A stretch of DNA of 64,000 nt from Prosapia bicincta (Eukaryota; Arthropoda; Insecta; Hemiptera; Cercopidae): positions 356,451,082 to 356,515,081 of the forward strand of contig JBAIZL010000002.1 in NCBI GenBank assembly GCA_036971475.1, given 5' to 3'. The translations under genes and the position numbers were made by a program. This document shows positions 49,945 through 60,740 of the stretch, one piece after another. Positions within the stretch are counted from its first letter, which is position 1. Every line of letters begins with the position of its first letter. Under the pieces are notes generated by a model that saw nothing but the letters and a program-made list of their open reading frames with translations, was not told the DNA's origin and made no database searches.

Positions 49945-50505
49945 TTTGAAATACTTAATTTGGTGTGATATAGTGCTGAAACGGTATCTGTTAGTGATTC
50001 AATAAACTAATAAAAACAAAACCAAAATTTAAAATTGTTGCTTAGAAACGGACTTTTTACAGAGCATATTATTAGATTTTTGTTAACTACCCTTGTCCCC
50101 CTGTAATTGGTGGACATGTACGGAAGAGGAGCGATATGGATGTCTCTAAGCGTGGCGACTGTGTAAGGATGACTTCGTTAGGTTGAAAACTATCCAAATT
50201 TTTCCGCGCTACAAACCTCAATGTTTGTGACTGATTATTGCCTTTATATTTAAAACGAAACTGTACTTTTTGCAGTTATCACCGATGTTAATCACTAAAT
50301 TATAGCCTCCCTGTTTCGATTCCAGAGAATTCCAAATTTTTTTCAGGCTACTACATAATGTTATATTTTTCAGATTTTGGAACAAATAACTTGAATAGTG
50401 TCCCCCAAAATGACACTATGTTCATTTTAAAACTTGTTTTAAAATAATTTCATCGATTGAGTCAATTTTTTGCGTCACTTAAACATATAATCTTAAATTT
50501 TTCAT
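49945..50505. repeat. ~570-bp repeat, copy D3 in C2
   Basis: Direct counterpart of 27715-28290. D0, D1 and D2 are absent from C2. Confidence 0.8.
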
Positions 50506-50799
50506 CTCTTTTGTTTTAGAAGAAAAAAACTCTCTTAGCTCCTTGTTTTTAAACGAAGTAACTATTGTTAAATGATTTGGATTTTCTGGGAGTGTGAAGT
50601 GTAAATTTGTAATGGCCATATAAAAAATTCAGTAAAGAAAACGTGGGTCGCCTTAACTGACCAATACCTTATACTAATATATTATCTATAGGATAGGAAC
50701 AACGTTTCCCCTTTGAATGTTCATCTGGACATTAAAAACTTACTCTTTACACTCACACACATTCCAAATTATTTTATACATTTTAGTTCGTTTGAAAAT

Positions 50800-50940
50800 A
50801 TGGTACTAAGAGAGTGTTTTCTTCAAATTATCATTCTGTGCATTTTAGTATCGTGTATATGGAAGTTTCCAATCGATATCCTGCAATGCAATGCGACCTT
50901 TGCTCGTCAAGGAGTTTGTTATCCCGATGAATATTATTGA
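50800..50940 (+). CDS. Candidate small secreted peptide or exon, 46 aa
   Basis: From ATG 50800 (context AAAATATGG) the frame encodes MVLRECFLQ then a hydrophobic run IIILCILVSCIW (signal-peptide-like), followed by QCNATFARQGVCYPDEYY and TGA. The mature part would have two cysteines. TTTTATACATTTTAG just upstream could be a splice acceptor, and AAATAAA lies about 28 bp after the stop. It lies in a ~635-bp stretch present only in C2 (50,782-51,417). I do not recognise a family. Short hydrophobic frames are common by chance in AT-rich DNA, so this is weak. Confidence 0.25.
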   Translation: MVLRECFLQIIILCILVSCIWKFPIDILQCNATFARQGVCYPDEYY

Positions 50941-51979
50941 TTGTGATCCACTGCCGACCCACTTAAATAAATGCATGTGTTTGTACGCTTTTAAATCTTA
51001 AATGATTTAATAATTATTGTAATGCACATTGAAACGTCCTGAAACCCACAATGGTTGGTGTAACGATCCTACAAGCTAATTTTCGAATACTTCCTGAATT
51101 TCCTCTTCTTCTTGTTTTACATTTAACTAACCATAGTTGCGATTTTTTAAAAATATATGGCTAATTTTGAGTGGATGAATGAAAACTATTTTAACAATTG
51201 AGAATTTGAACAAGACATATACAAAGAGAGAGCGAACTAATAGAAGGAATTGAAGAAAACAAGAGCAAAATACCTCACATTTTAACAAACCTTTTTTTAA
51301 GTATCATAAAGCAAATTATTAAATAATTCTAAGCTTCAAATATAACAAGGTGCACACTATCATGAAGCTTAAGTTAATTTACCAAGTATGTAACTTCCTT
51401 CATGCCATAGATGGTGACATGATGATGAATAATATAAGGTAACTTGTACATTTTAAAGAACCAGCCCAAGAACCCGGTAGGTAGTGGGGATGGACACTGC
51501 AACTTGGGTAAAACACCATCTTCCCTCAGGACTCCATGGGATGAGTGGACAAGGATTTAGGGTATGTTGCTATTTGTCTATTTACTTTTATACAACTTTA
51601 CACTGCTTCCTTCATCTATTTATAAACATCTACAGCGGAAGTGATTTTTACACTAAATTTTCTTGGGATTTGAACCAACACGTTTATTTGTTATTCAGTA
51701 GAAGCTATTGAGGCTTTTAGACATTCTAACCAAAATACTGCAATAATTTCAAAACATTATTGAAGGGTTGTATGCTTGAATGTTCAAGTTTGCTGACTTT
51801 ATTTGTATTATGCCCAACTGTGACAAACTACTTAGCCCGTAGTTATGCACGTTATTGTTTTTATAAATCTTGTCTTAAATAGAATTTGAAATTTTCTGCA
51901 AAATTTTGTTGTTTCTTGTTCTATAATTTAATATATCAAACGATTTTTTAAAAGGGCTTCATATTGTTTGTAGTTGGGA
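50941..51979. other. C2 spacer
   Basis: Up to 51417 it is C2-specific AT-rich sequence; 51418-51979 matches C1 28,430-28,980. The forward frame 51484-51711 is disrupted in C1 by a 7-bp difference and is not taken as a gene. Confidence 0.5.
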
Positions 51980-52850
51980 ATAAATGTTTATGTTAATAGC
52001 ACTTTTAGTAGAAACCATTATTTTCTCTCTCTCCCTCTCATATATATATATATATACATACACATATATGTACGCGAAGATAATAGGTTCAAATAGGAGG
52101 TCATCTGAAATGTAAAGAATCGTTTGCTAAAACTGAATAAATACAAAAGATATCACTAGAAAACCTTACTCTCCGCATTACAGTACCTTAAATTACTTTT
52201 TTATAAAGTAAACGTAGGCGTGTAGGCAAGTGGTTACCAACAAATTGTTTCTAACGACCCAATGAGGGCATCAGTCGTTACATTGACAAGGGCCCCTCAA
52301 ATTCTCAAACTTAAATTGTACAATACAAGCATATTAATTTGACTTATATATTAGTTATTGGTAAGTAGTTTATGGTTTGCTACCCACTTACTTTAAGGCG
52401 GAAAATGTTCTACATTTGAAACGAAACGACACATCTCCCGAAACGGCCGTCCTCAACAAATAAAATTAAGTGCTACTATAGGCAAGTTTATAAATATTTA
52501 CAAGTGTTTAGCATTAATATTTTGTTTGGAGTAAGGAGTTAATGCAGTAAACACAAGAATCAAATTTAGCCAGTTTCAATTGCGACAAACATAGAAACAC
52601 TATTGAATAAAAATGTAATAATAATATTAATAATATTAGTTAAAATTTATGATAATGTATTTGCAAAATATCAAAACTTGACAATAATGATATCAGTGAG
52701 ATGACTTGAATCTGTACTTTGAGTTCATGATTTCAAAAATCTTAGGTTCCATACTTGAAAATTTTACTCTGAAATCATACTGCATATCAAGCCGATTCCT
52801 ATTTTTATTTTCATGAAGTACGTAGGTAAGGATACCTGTTCGAATGGGTA
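51980..52850. repeat. Diverged repeat R1, C2
   Basis: Counterpart of 28985-30015. It holds a copy of the tail motif at about 52425-52460 (ACACATCTCCCGAAACGGCC, then GTCCTCAACAAATA). Confidence 0.8.
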
Positions 52851-53507
52851 ACGTCAAAAACAAAATTAGAAAACAATATTATTAACAGAGCAATTACAAA
52901 CTGTTACATATTTAATTGCACAATTCATGCTAATGAAACATTCTAACCACCACTGCATTTACAATCACTGTAAAACGTTTTCTTTTTGACGTTACCCATT
53001 TTAGTGTTTTATGAAATGTTTTATAATTATACATCAATTCAATGTACGAAAACGCACCCGTTATTTGATGGGAAGGTAAGGCCTATCTCTCGCCCTAATT
53101 GATGAACTCCTCCAGGAGAACCAGGTTTAAGTAGTTTATTTTGAATATAAAGACGGACATTAGCAATTCTATACGTTTTTCAAAAGCTTTCGACCCTATA
53201 CAAATTCAATAATAACTAAATATATAAATATAAAAGGAAAAAAATATTTATATTACAGTAGTTAATTAAATTGAACAACAATTAAACAAACGCTTTATTT
53301 ATATTACAGTGGTTTTTTAAGAACATTTTGAATCATATTTTCTTAGTTTGAAAGCAAAAATATGAACCTTAAAAACTTTTGAAGACTGTGTAAGTTTTAT
53401 TCAACTTATTTAACCTACTTTTGCCTATATCACTATATATTCGTGGCCTCTAGACGGTATATCCCGTCAATTACGAATATACCACTGTTAGACTCGAATT
53501 GCACCTA

Positions 53508-53510
<3 letters not shown>

Positions 53511-53581
<71 letters not shown>

Positions 53582-53590
53582 AGAGAGAGA
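53511..53590. repeat. (TA)n(GA)n microsatellite, C2
   Basis: About 16 TA units then about 22 GA units with one ACT interruption; nearly absent at the C1 site near 31012. Confidence 0.95.
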
Positions 53591-53934
53591 GATTTATGAC
53601 ATCGACATATAACCGGGCGCAGGTTAGACGAACTAGAACATTTTGTACTTATATAGTAAATGCGGTTAAATGTTATGTAGGTGAATATAGTGAAAACCTT
53701 TGCTCTCTGTTAAATGGTAAATTTCAAGGTTTTCAACTAATTGCCGAAAACGTACATATTGTTCTTTTTATCAAGACTAAGTAATTTATCGCATTGCTAA
53801 ATAACTATTAAAACTATATAAATGTCCCATCAGTGTACTCTAGAGTTAGTTTGTTGTTTGGTCGTGTATTTATTTCTATTAGATAAAGTATATGAATATA
53901 TTTTATTTACAAATGAATATTATATTTATGTATA

Positions 53935-53976
53935 ATAATTGTTTATAGTAAGAGCACTGTTAGTGCAATCCATTAT

Positions 53977-54009
<33 letters not shown>

Positions 54010-54012
54010 ATC

Positions 54013-54043
<31 letters not shown>

Positions 54044-54870
54044 CTCTCTCTCTCCCTCCAATATAGACACATATATGCATATGAAGGTCATAGGTCATCT
54101 GTAGTGTAAAGAAAGGTTTGCTATAACTGAATAAATACAAAAGATATCACTAGAAAACCTTATTTCCAGCATTACAGTACCTTAAAATACTTTTCTATAT
54201 TGTAAACTTGGGTGTGTAAGCCAGTGGTTACGAACCAACTTTTCTCAAGGACTCTCTCGTTATAATGACAAGGGCCCCACAAATTCTTAAACTTAAATTG
54301 TAAACCACACACAAAATAATTTGAATTATATTATTTATTAATAAGTCACTTATGGATAGCTTACCCACTTGTTTTAAGGTGGAAACTGTTCTTACATATG
54401 AATATTTAATTTGATTCTACTGCAGGTTTATTATCAGTACATTCTAGAGTGTTTTGTTTTGATTTAAGATACAAAATATAAAACTATCACATGTTAAAAT
54501 TTGTAGGCCCAGGCGAAATTTTGTAAACTTATTTATATAAATATTTTATTTGGAATAAGGAGTTAATGAAGTAAACACAAAAATCAAAAGTCTGTTATAA
54601 TTGCAGCAAACAAAGAAAAACTATTGAATAAAAATATAATAAGAATAAGAATAATGTTTGTTCAAATTTATTTTAATGTAAATGGAACAAATCATATCTT
54701 GATAATATATCCAGTCACATGAGTTGAATCTGTACTTTGAGTTCATGATTTCAGAAATGTTAGGCTCCATACTTCACACTTTTACTCTGACGTCATACTG
54801 CATATCAAGCCGATTCCTATATTTATTTTTCATGAAGTACATAGTGGAGGATGCATGTTCACATCTGTAG
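53935..54870. repeat. Diverged repeat R2 spanning the C2/B3 boundary
   Basis: Counterpart of 31375-32290. It includes a compound (CT)n(TCTA)n tract at 53979-54058 that is short and C-rich in C1. Confidence 0.8.
53979..54058. repeat. Compound (CT)n(TCTA)n microsatellite
   Basis: CT units, then about 10 TCTA units with one TTTA variant, then CT units again. Confidence 0.95.
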
Positions 54871-56052
54871 GTAGTTGGAAAATGTAGTATTACCTTCATT
54901 GCCATATTGCTAAGTGTTTGTAGTCTTTTTGAACTGGTAAAGAAAATGCTTCAATGTCCTTGCTAATAAAAAAATGTTTTACTGTGCCACAGCCACTGCC
55001 GGTCAGTTGAAGTCGATCTTGTGCTTTTTTTGAAGGAGAAGCAGAAAGGACTTCTAATCCAATTCTCATTAGGATCTGGTCCAGAAAGTTGTTGCCCATA
55101 ACGGACATTTTTAAACCATGGAAAAAACTTTTTGTTTTCTACTTTGAACATATTTATATTGTTACTTTGTAAGCCTAGATTCAAAACTTCAAATATTCAA
55201 ACACAGCAAAGTAAGCAGTCGTGCAAAGCCAAGAAATGTCTAAGTAAATCTCAATACGTGGTATCAAGAAGGAAGATTCTGACCTCATCCTTAACACCAA
55301 AAAACCTTTTCAGCTCGCCCTCAGGAGAGCCACCTTACTTCGCTATGAATAAGAAGCGGAGCTTTCTCACTGCCCTATAACAAAGAAAACAATCTTTGCA
55401 AAGCTTTAATGTAGTTAATACGTCGAACTACCACATTGAGAGTTTTATGCAACACTTCAGGCAACCTCTTGGCTACCAAATCCTCTCGATGAATGTAACG
55501 GTCTGATACGGCCTCAGTGAATGTCTTAAATATTCTAAATTCAGTGACATCTCACTGACCCATAAGACATTTCCCGCGGACCCATAGGGGTTAGTTCCAG
55601 TTGGGAACCATTGGAGTAGGCACCTGTAGCGTGCTTTCGCTTTATCGATGCCTATGTTTCACTCCTTAGCTGGCAACGACCGAAGCCACGTATTTGATTT
55701 CTTCCTAATTATTAAAAGGTTATCCTCACTTTTTGGCAAGGAGTGTGGCCAAAGATAAAAATCGTGGATTAAACCCGTTCATCTCCAAAACTGTTGCTAT
55801 CACTCTTTAAAAGCCTAGAAGTGATTTTTCTATCTTGTATTTTGCATTACAGTTAGAGTGATGCAAGTCTATAGATAGGTTATTTGCTTCTGTCTGTTTG
55901 TGTTCATTTTCCTTTACAATATGGTTGGGAAACTTTTCTCCATAGGGGAGGGTTTGTTATTGGTGCCACCATTTTAAAACATTCACCAAACTCGTGAGCA
56001 ACACCACACCGTAAAGAAACTATGCACATACTGAGATAGGAGCTGTGAGGCA

Positions 56053-56054
<2 letters not shown>

Positions 56055-56120
<66 letters not shown>
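56055..56120. repeat. (AT)n microsatellite, B3
   Basis: About 33 AT units; B1 (near 5955) and B2 (near 33467) have about five followed by CATA units. Confidence 0.95.
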
Positions 56121-56125
<5 letters not shown>

Positions 56126-56606
56126 CATGCATATAGCTTGTTTTAAGTCAGTGCCTGCCGGTCAGCCTGACAAGAGTAACAATGTGTTATTCTGACACAA
56201 ATATGTAGACGGCGCGATTGCAAGGTTTTCAGGAAGTAAAGCATCTATTCTAATATAAAATAATATCCTTTAAAAATTTATAGAATTTATAAAAATGAAT
56301 AAACCTAACGAATATGTAAATACAATGAATATACAAAGTAACATTTATGCCAGCTAAAACCGTACAACAATCAAGAATAAACCTCACTTATATAGCCATG
56401 GTTACGTAAAGCCATTTTTCATTATATTTTGTTGGAATAAGAACAAAAAATATGAAACTTAAAAACGTTTGGAAACTTTGAGAGTATTTGTTAACTTAAT
56501 AAACGAAATATTAACTTACAAGAAAATACTTACAACTTCAAATTCTCTATGTTTTTCAGTAATTTTAATTTTATTAATCACGTAAACAGTAGTTTATCAC
56601 CACCCG

Positions 56607-56890
56607 AACTTTAAATTTAGTAAATTTGTTAAAACTTACTGAGACAGAACGTTTTATCGCTATGTGCCGATTTTCATCAGTGTCTTCTGCTTGGAGATGT
56701 TGGGTCAAGCGGTGGCGGTTTTAAAGGTAGGTTTTCGATAGTATCAAAGAGTGTGTTTGATTTGTATATATATATCACGATATGTATGTCTGCAATCTAT
56801 AGCTTTACCTGGCAGTTTAATATGGTATTTATATTGTTTATAAATATTGTATTATGTGACAATATTTATTCAAATTTCCAATTTTACAGC
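56607..56890 (-). mobile_element. PLE (second family) 3' end insertion, B3 only
   Basis: On the reverse strand it reads from TTTGATACTATCGAAAACCT, through CTTTAAAACCGCC and CATCTCCAAGCAG, into ACTGATGAAAATCGGCACAT, AGCGATAAAACGTTCTGTCT and CAGTAAG. The first part matches coding-side sequence at 60665-60730; the second matches the fold-back at 18046-18210. It therefore links the tail motif physically to the 3' end of a PLE. B1 and B2 lack it (they read CCACCCGTTTTTGATG). Confidence 0.65.
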
Positions 56891-56918
56891 AGTTTTTGAT
56901 AAATACATGCTCAGCTAA

Positions 56919-57119
56919 TTGTCAAGCGCATACCCGAGAATAAAGTTTGTTCCTATTCTCGAGGTGATTCCTGAGGCCGATGAAGGAGAAGAGGAAGCGG
57001 AAATAGTTTATAAAAAATCTGCAATTTTTTCTACAAGTGATTCTGCACTATTTCCGCTTAAGATTGAAGTCTCTGCGTTCTACAGGATTCAGTCGTTTTG
57101 TAAGTCACTTTTTATTTGA
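56919..57119 (+). pseudogene. Coding-like fragment of unknown origin, least damaged copy (B3)
   Basis: Open for 66 codons: SSAYPRIKFVPILEVIPEAD, an acidic run, YKKSAIFSTSDSALFPLKIE. GGA replaces the TGA of B1 and B2, and the T-run is one base longer, restoring frame. Upstream in B1 and B2 the frame continues as PVFDEDMLSNL, which B3 has lost by a TAA and the PLE insertion just before it. Function unknown. Confidence 0.4.
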
Positions 57120-57239
57120 TCTTTTCTTTTTATATAAAATGTAAATTCTATTCTTATTTACTTTATTTAAAGCTTATATCTGCTCGCGCACAAATGCAAG
57201 TGTTGAAGTCAGCAACAATTTTTAAATTATACCCCCTTA

Positions 57240-57261
57240 CTCTCTCTCCCCCCTCTCTCTT

Positions 57262-57325
<64 letters not shown>
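57240..57325. repeat. (CT)n microsatellite, B3
   Basis: Over 40 CT units with few interruptions, longer than in B1 or B2. Confidence 0.97.
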
Positions 57326-57328
<3 letters not shown>

Positions 57329-57585
57329 CGGGGAAATGGGGAAATTTTACACGAGATTCTATAGGTTAGGAAAAATGTTTGTAAAATATTTGAACTGTAA
57401 GAGATTGTAGCAAACTGTCGCTGTCTATCAAAGGGCAGTCAGTTGTAGAACTTTCGGCAAAAAAGGGATACTGCGCGTACCTGGTAAATCATAAATAATA
57501 ATATACTTCGATAGCCTACATAGGGGAAGTGGACTCGATCACTGGAGAGGAGAGTTAAGTTCGGCGTCGAGAGACCTTGCGATTT

Positions 57586-57729
57586 ATGGAGAAAAAGTTC
57601 TACAAATGCATAGAAAAAACTCCAACTAACACCTACGGCTTGAGAAATATTAAGAATTTCCCACCAAAGCCAAAGATAAAGCGAAGCAGGATTCGTTCTA
57701 ATAAGAAAGAATATAAATTAGCGTCATAA
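57586..57729 (+). CDS. Candidate 47-codon basic ORF at the edge of a B3-specific insert
   Basis: ATG 57586 lies in shared flank, and the insert begins at about codon 5. The predicted peptide is lysine- and arginine-rich with KNFPPKPKIKRSRIRSNKK, and stops at TAA 57727-57729. It has no upstream homology as coding sequence in B1 or B2, so if it has an origin it is in the insert. Unrecognised; it could be chance. Confidence 0.2.
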   Translation: MEKKFYKCIEKTPTNTYGLRNIKNFPPKPKIKRSRIRSNKKEYKLAS

Positions 57730-58650
57730 GGTAGCCATTAAAAAATTTGAAGAGTATGGAACCCGTATGGAAGCTACCCAAAGGAAACACGAGTTAGTCA
57801 AATTCCAGGTCTCGAAGGTGTGACAGGGTAAATTTGGAACAAGTAAATAAAAGTAGTAAGTGATATTAGTGAGGGGAAATAAGGTTTACGTACTGTATAG
57901 AAGCATTTCGAGAATAGGAGATTGAAGTAAAATAAGAAAAAATTAGTAAGTGGCTGGGCCATCAAGTGAAGTGAAACAAGAAACCATGCTAGAGAAAATT
58001 CGTTAACTACTGAAACTATTATTTATCTTAAATTCAAAGCCAACTCTTTAATGTGAAAAATATTAAGTTTTATAAACTTCTCAATAATTATTTTCAGAAA
58101 TAATGAATTTCAAATATAAACTTTATCAAACCAAGTGCAGTAACCTAAACACGCCTTAAGATAATTTAGCCCAATTTTATAAGATTTTATTAGTAGAAAG
58201 AAAAATTATAAGAGTTTTGAAGCATATCGACAAATTAGGTACCAGTAAATTTTACAACTTTGAACTTAAACTTGAAGTAAATCTGTAATATTAAAAAACA
58301 ATTAGCTGTCTATTAATTTGATTCCCTTCGAGTCAAATATCCTGTAGTAGCCTACATCTTATGTAAACTACAATACTCATGTAAGTATTTCTATACAACT
58401 TCCAATAGACATTGCATAAAAAAGGATAATGTAAATCATTTTATTTTTATTTACAGACCTAAATATCCATTTATCTATTTCATTACCATCTATGTTTCTG
58501 AGTATCTACCTAATCTTATCTATTTATCATTTTCACTACACTAAATGTTTACAAATTATATTGTATTTTTTCAGAAGCGACATTTCGGCTTCATGGTTTG
58601 GAACGACATCTGGCGGAGGTGAGCAAACATTTTACTTTAAACCAAATAAG
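57597..58650. mobile_element. ~1.05-kb insertion, B3 only
   Basis: B1 (~9556) and B2 (~37127) read ATGGAGAAAAACGTTTAGGAACCC continuously; B3 interrupts this after GAGAAAAAG and resumes at TTTAGGAACCC (58651). No terminal inverted repeats or clear target duplication were seen. Composition includes a possible small ORF (57586-57729) and an exon-like segment (58575-58618). It may be ancestral sequence lost from B1 and B2, or an insertion of genic or transposon DNA. Confidence 0.7.
58575..58618 (+). other. Exon-like 44-nt segment flanked by splice consensus
   Basis: TTGTATTTTTTCAG|AAGCGACATT precedes it (good acceptor, with pyrimidine tract) and TGGCGGAG|GTGAGC follows (good donor). It is open in all three frames (for example ATFRLHGLERHLAE in one). 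Lying inside the B3-specific insert, it may be a fragment of a host intron-exon-intron. Single short matches to splice consensus can arise by chance. Confidence 0.3.
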
Positions 58651-58804
58651 TTTAGGAACCCAGCAAGCTCTCTCAGCTTGTTGGGAGCACATCAAGCCGG
58701 AGACTCTATATCTTGCCGTAAACGTTTATAGGCTATTGTTGAGTCTTATTGCCTTCAGTACCTCCTAGTTGTTTAGTATGTACTCTTGCGACTCATCTGC
58801 GACG

Positions 58805-58889
58805 CAATAACTAATGATTTAATTATAATTATTATTTAATTAATAAGTCATAATTAGTTATTAACTAATTATTAATTATTAATTAGATA
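58805..58889. repeat. AT-only palindromic tract, B3
   Basis: As at 9714-9797; TTAATTA-type words directly before the GGGCCCCC repeat. Confidence 0.7.
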
Positions 58890-58890
58890 T

Positions 58891-59470
58891 GGGCCCCCAA
58901 AACCTGCCCAACCCTCGTGGCAGCCAACCTCTAGCGAGCTGCCTCCGTCTCTTTCCATGGCGAATCCGAGGAAAGTGAAATGAAACATTACAATAAGAGT
59001 CGACTAGAAGTGATTTTTTTTATCCGGGTTCTGGGCCCCCAAAACCCGCCCAGCCCTCGTGGCAGCCCACCTCTAGCGAGCTACCTCCGTCTCTTTTCAT
59101 GGAGAATCCGGAGATAGGGAAATGAAACAGTACTATAAGTGTCGACTAGAAATGATTTTTTTTTTACCCGGTTTTTAGGTTCCCAAACCCCGCCCAGCCC
59201 TCGTTGCAGCAATCCTCTAGCGAGCTACTTCTGTCTCACATCCGCCCATCCGGTTAGTATCCCTACCGCGATAGAAGGAAACGGGACTGATTTCCCATGG
59301 TCCAATCTCATAAGCTCTGTCCAGGTAGAATCAGGAGATAGTGAAATAAAACAGTACGGAAAGTGACGCGCTAATAGCGGGATGATAATACCCGGCAAGA
59401 AAGAAACCCAGCCAGGAAAAGCCCCTCGACAGATCATGCAGGAGCCCTGGGGCTTGGATCACCTTATGCT
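58891..59470. repeat. GC-rich ~142-bp tandem repeat, three copies, B3
   Basis: Copies start at 58891, 59033 and about 59177, one more than in B1 and B2, and a dispersed fourth begins near 59925. The last of the tandem carries the TAGTATCCCTACCG segment as in the other units. Copy-number change by unequal exchange or slippage is the simplest reading. Confidence 0.85.
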
Positions 59471-59730
59471 AAGGGATGAATAACGACTGGTATTACCTTA
59501 CAAATACCTTGTTAGTGGGTCTATGACCAGAATGGCATGCATTTCTTCTTCTTCTGCCTACTCGAAACTGAAAAGGCAGGCAATCAAATTAGTCCTTCCT
59601 GGGCTATGCTGCTACCCTAGGCATGTGCCACTGCGTCACCTGGAACATAACTGTGAAGCAGAATCTATTAGTATGTATATTTGTTTGTATTATAGTTAGA
59701 GCTAGGCAGTCAGTAAAGACAGCGGACGGA

Positions 59731-60428
59731 CTAGAAATGATTTTTCAAAGCAGACTGTTCTGCCATCTATGAGTCAAACGTAGTAATTATGTTAACGCTA
59801 GAAGTGTTCTGTACTAATTGACCCAAATTTGAGATCCAATTTTCGAGAAATATAACACCTATGTAATTATATAATGTTTCGAAATGCAATATTGACTAAA
59901 AAAATTTTTTTCAATTTTGTTCTAAGCCCCAAAAACTCGCCCAGCCCTCGTGGCAGTCAACCTCTAGCGAGCTACCTCAGTCTCACATGTTAGTATCCCT
60001 ACCGAGAGTGAAGGAAACGGGATTGATCGCCCATGTACCAAGCTCATAAGCCCTTTCCATGGAGAATTTGAAGATAGTGAAATGAAACAGAAATGATTTT
60101 TCAACGCAGACTGTTCTGCCATCTATGAGCCAAATGTAATAACTATGTTAACGCTAGAACTGCTCTACCAATTGACCCAAGTTTCAGATTCAATTTTCGA
60201 GAAATACAACACTTGTGTAATTATATAATGTTTCGAATTGAAATATTGTAAAAATAAATGATTAAAATTACCTTCTGGATACAAATAGACTAATATTCCC
60301 CTCCTAAATAACGTTAACTTAATAAAATAACAATATAAAAAACATCCTCTCGGCCAGTCTAATTTGCATGCGCATAGAACATATAGACAATAGTAGCATT
60401 AGTTATATGGGGAGGACCGAAGCCTCTC

Positions 60429-60430
<2 letters not shown>
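59731..60430. repeat. Spaced ~430-bp duplication, first copy truncated, B3
   Basis: The first copy runs from CTAGAAATGATTTTTCA (59731) to about 59895, where it breaks; the second runs from 60091 to GGACCGAAGCCTCT at 60428, where an (AT)n tract takes over. Confidence 0.8.

Positions 60431-60507
<77 letters not shown>
60431..60507. repeat. (AT)n microsatellite at a deletion boundary, B3
   Basis: About 37 AT units directly between GAAGCCTCTTC and AAGAAAAGGGAC. In B1 about 195 bp separate these flanks and end in a short AT-rich run (11,860-11,872). The expansion and the deletion are at the same spot. Confidence 0.95.
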
Positions 60508-60509
<2 letters not shown>

Positions 60510-60740
60510 AAAAGGGACTCAAATGCACAGACATTTACCATAACCTAGAAATCCTACACATCAACAAAAAATGGACCATATCTCAACACTGTAGAACAAT
60601 ATGAAATTTACAGACACACAAAGTATAAACATATTAAATAAACAAACACATTACAAATAACACATACTTTTTGATACTATCGAAAACCTGCCTTTAAGAC
60701 CGTCATAGCTTGACCCGACATCTCCAAGCAGAGGAGATGT
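60510..60740 (+). pseudogene. PLE (second family) endonuclease C-terminus, best copy
   Basis: Forward reading: NLEILHINKKWTIS, then in another frame NTVEQYEIYRHTKYKHIK and a stop, then CTGCCTTTAAG and ACATCTCCAAGCAG. The LEILHIxKK / NTxEQYEIYRH order parallels the PLE remnant on the reverse strand at 12570-12700 (LKILHYINKSKTLNTVENYE), so it is a related element. B1 and B2 lack ~137 bp of it. The frameshift makes it dead. Confidence 0.65.

Larger units (their letters stand above)
44421..54341. repeat. End of block A plus block C, copy C2 (unit 2)
   Basis: 44421-44638 matches the last 215 bp of A2; 44639 onward matches C1 in pieces. C2 carries ~2.07 kb (44,955-47,025), a GC-richer stretch at 47,340-47,925, an extra partial copy of the 26,020-27,012 segment and ~635 bp at 50,782-51,417, and lacks about 22,590-26,020 and the LINE piece. 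Total length is almost equal to C1 by coincidence of gains and losses. Confidence 0.9.
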
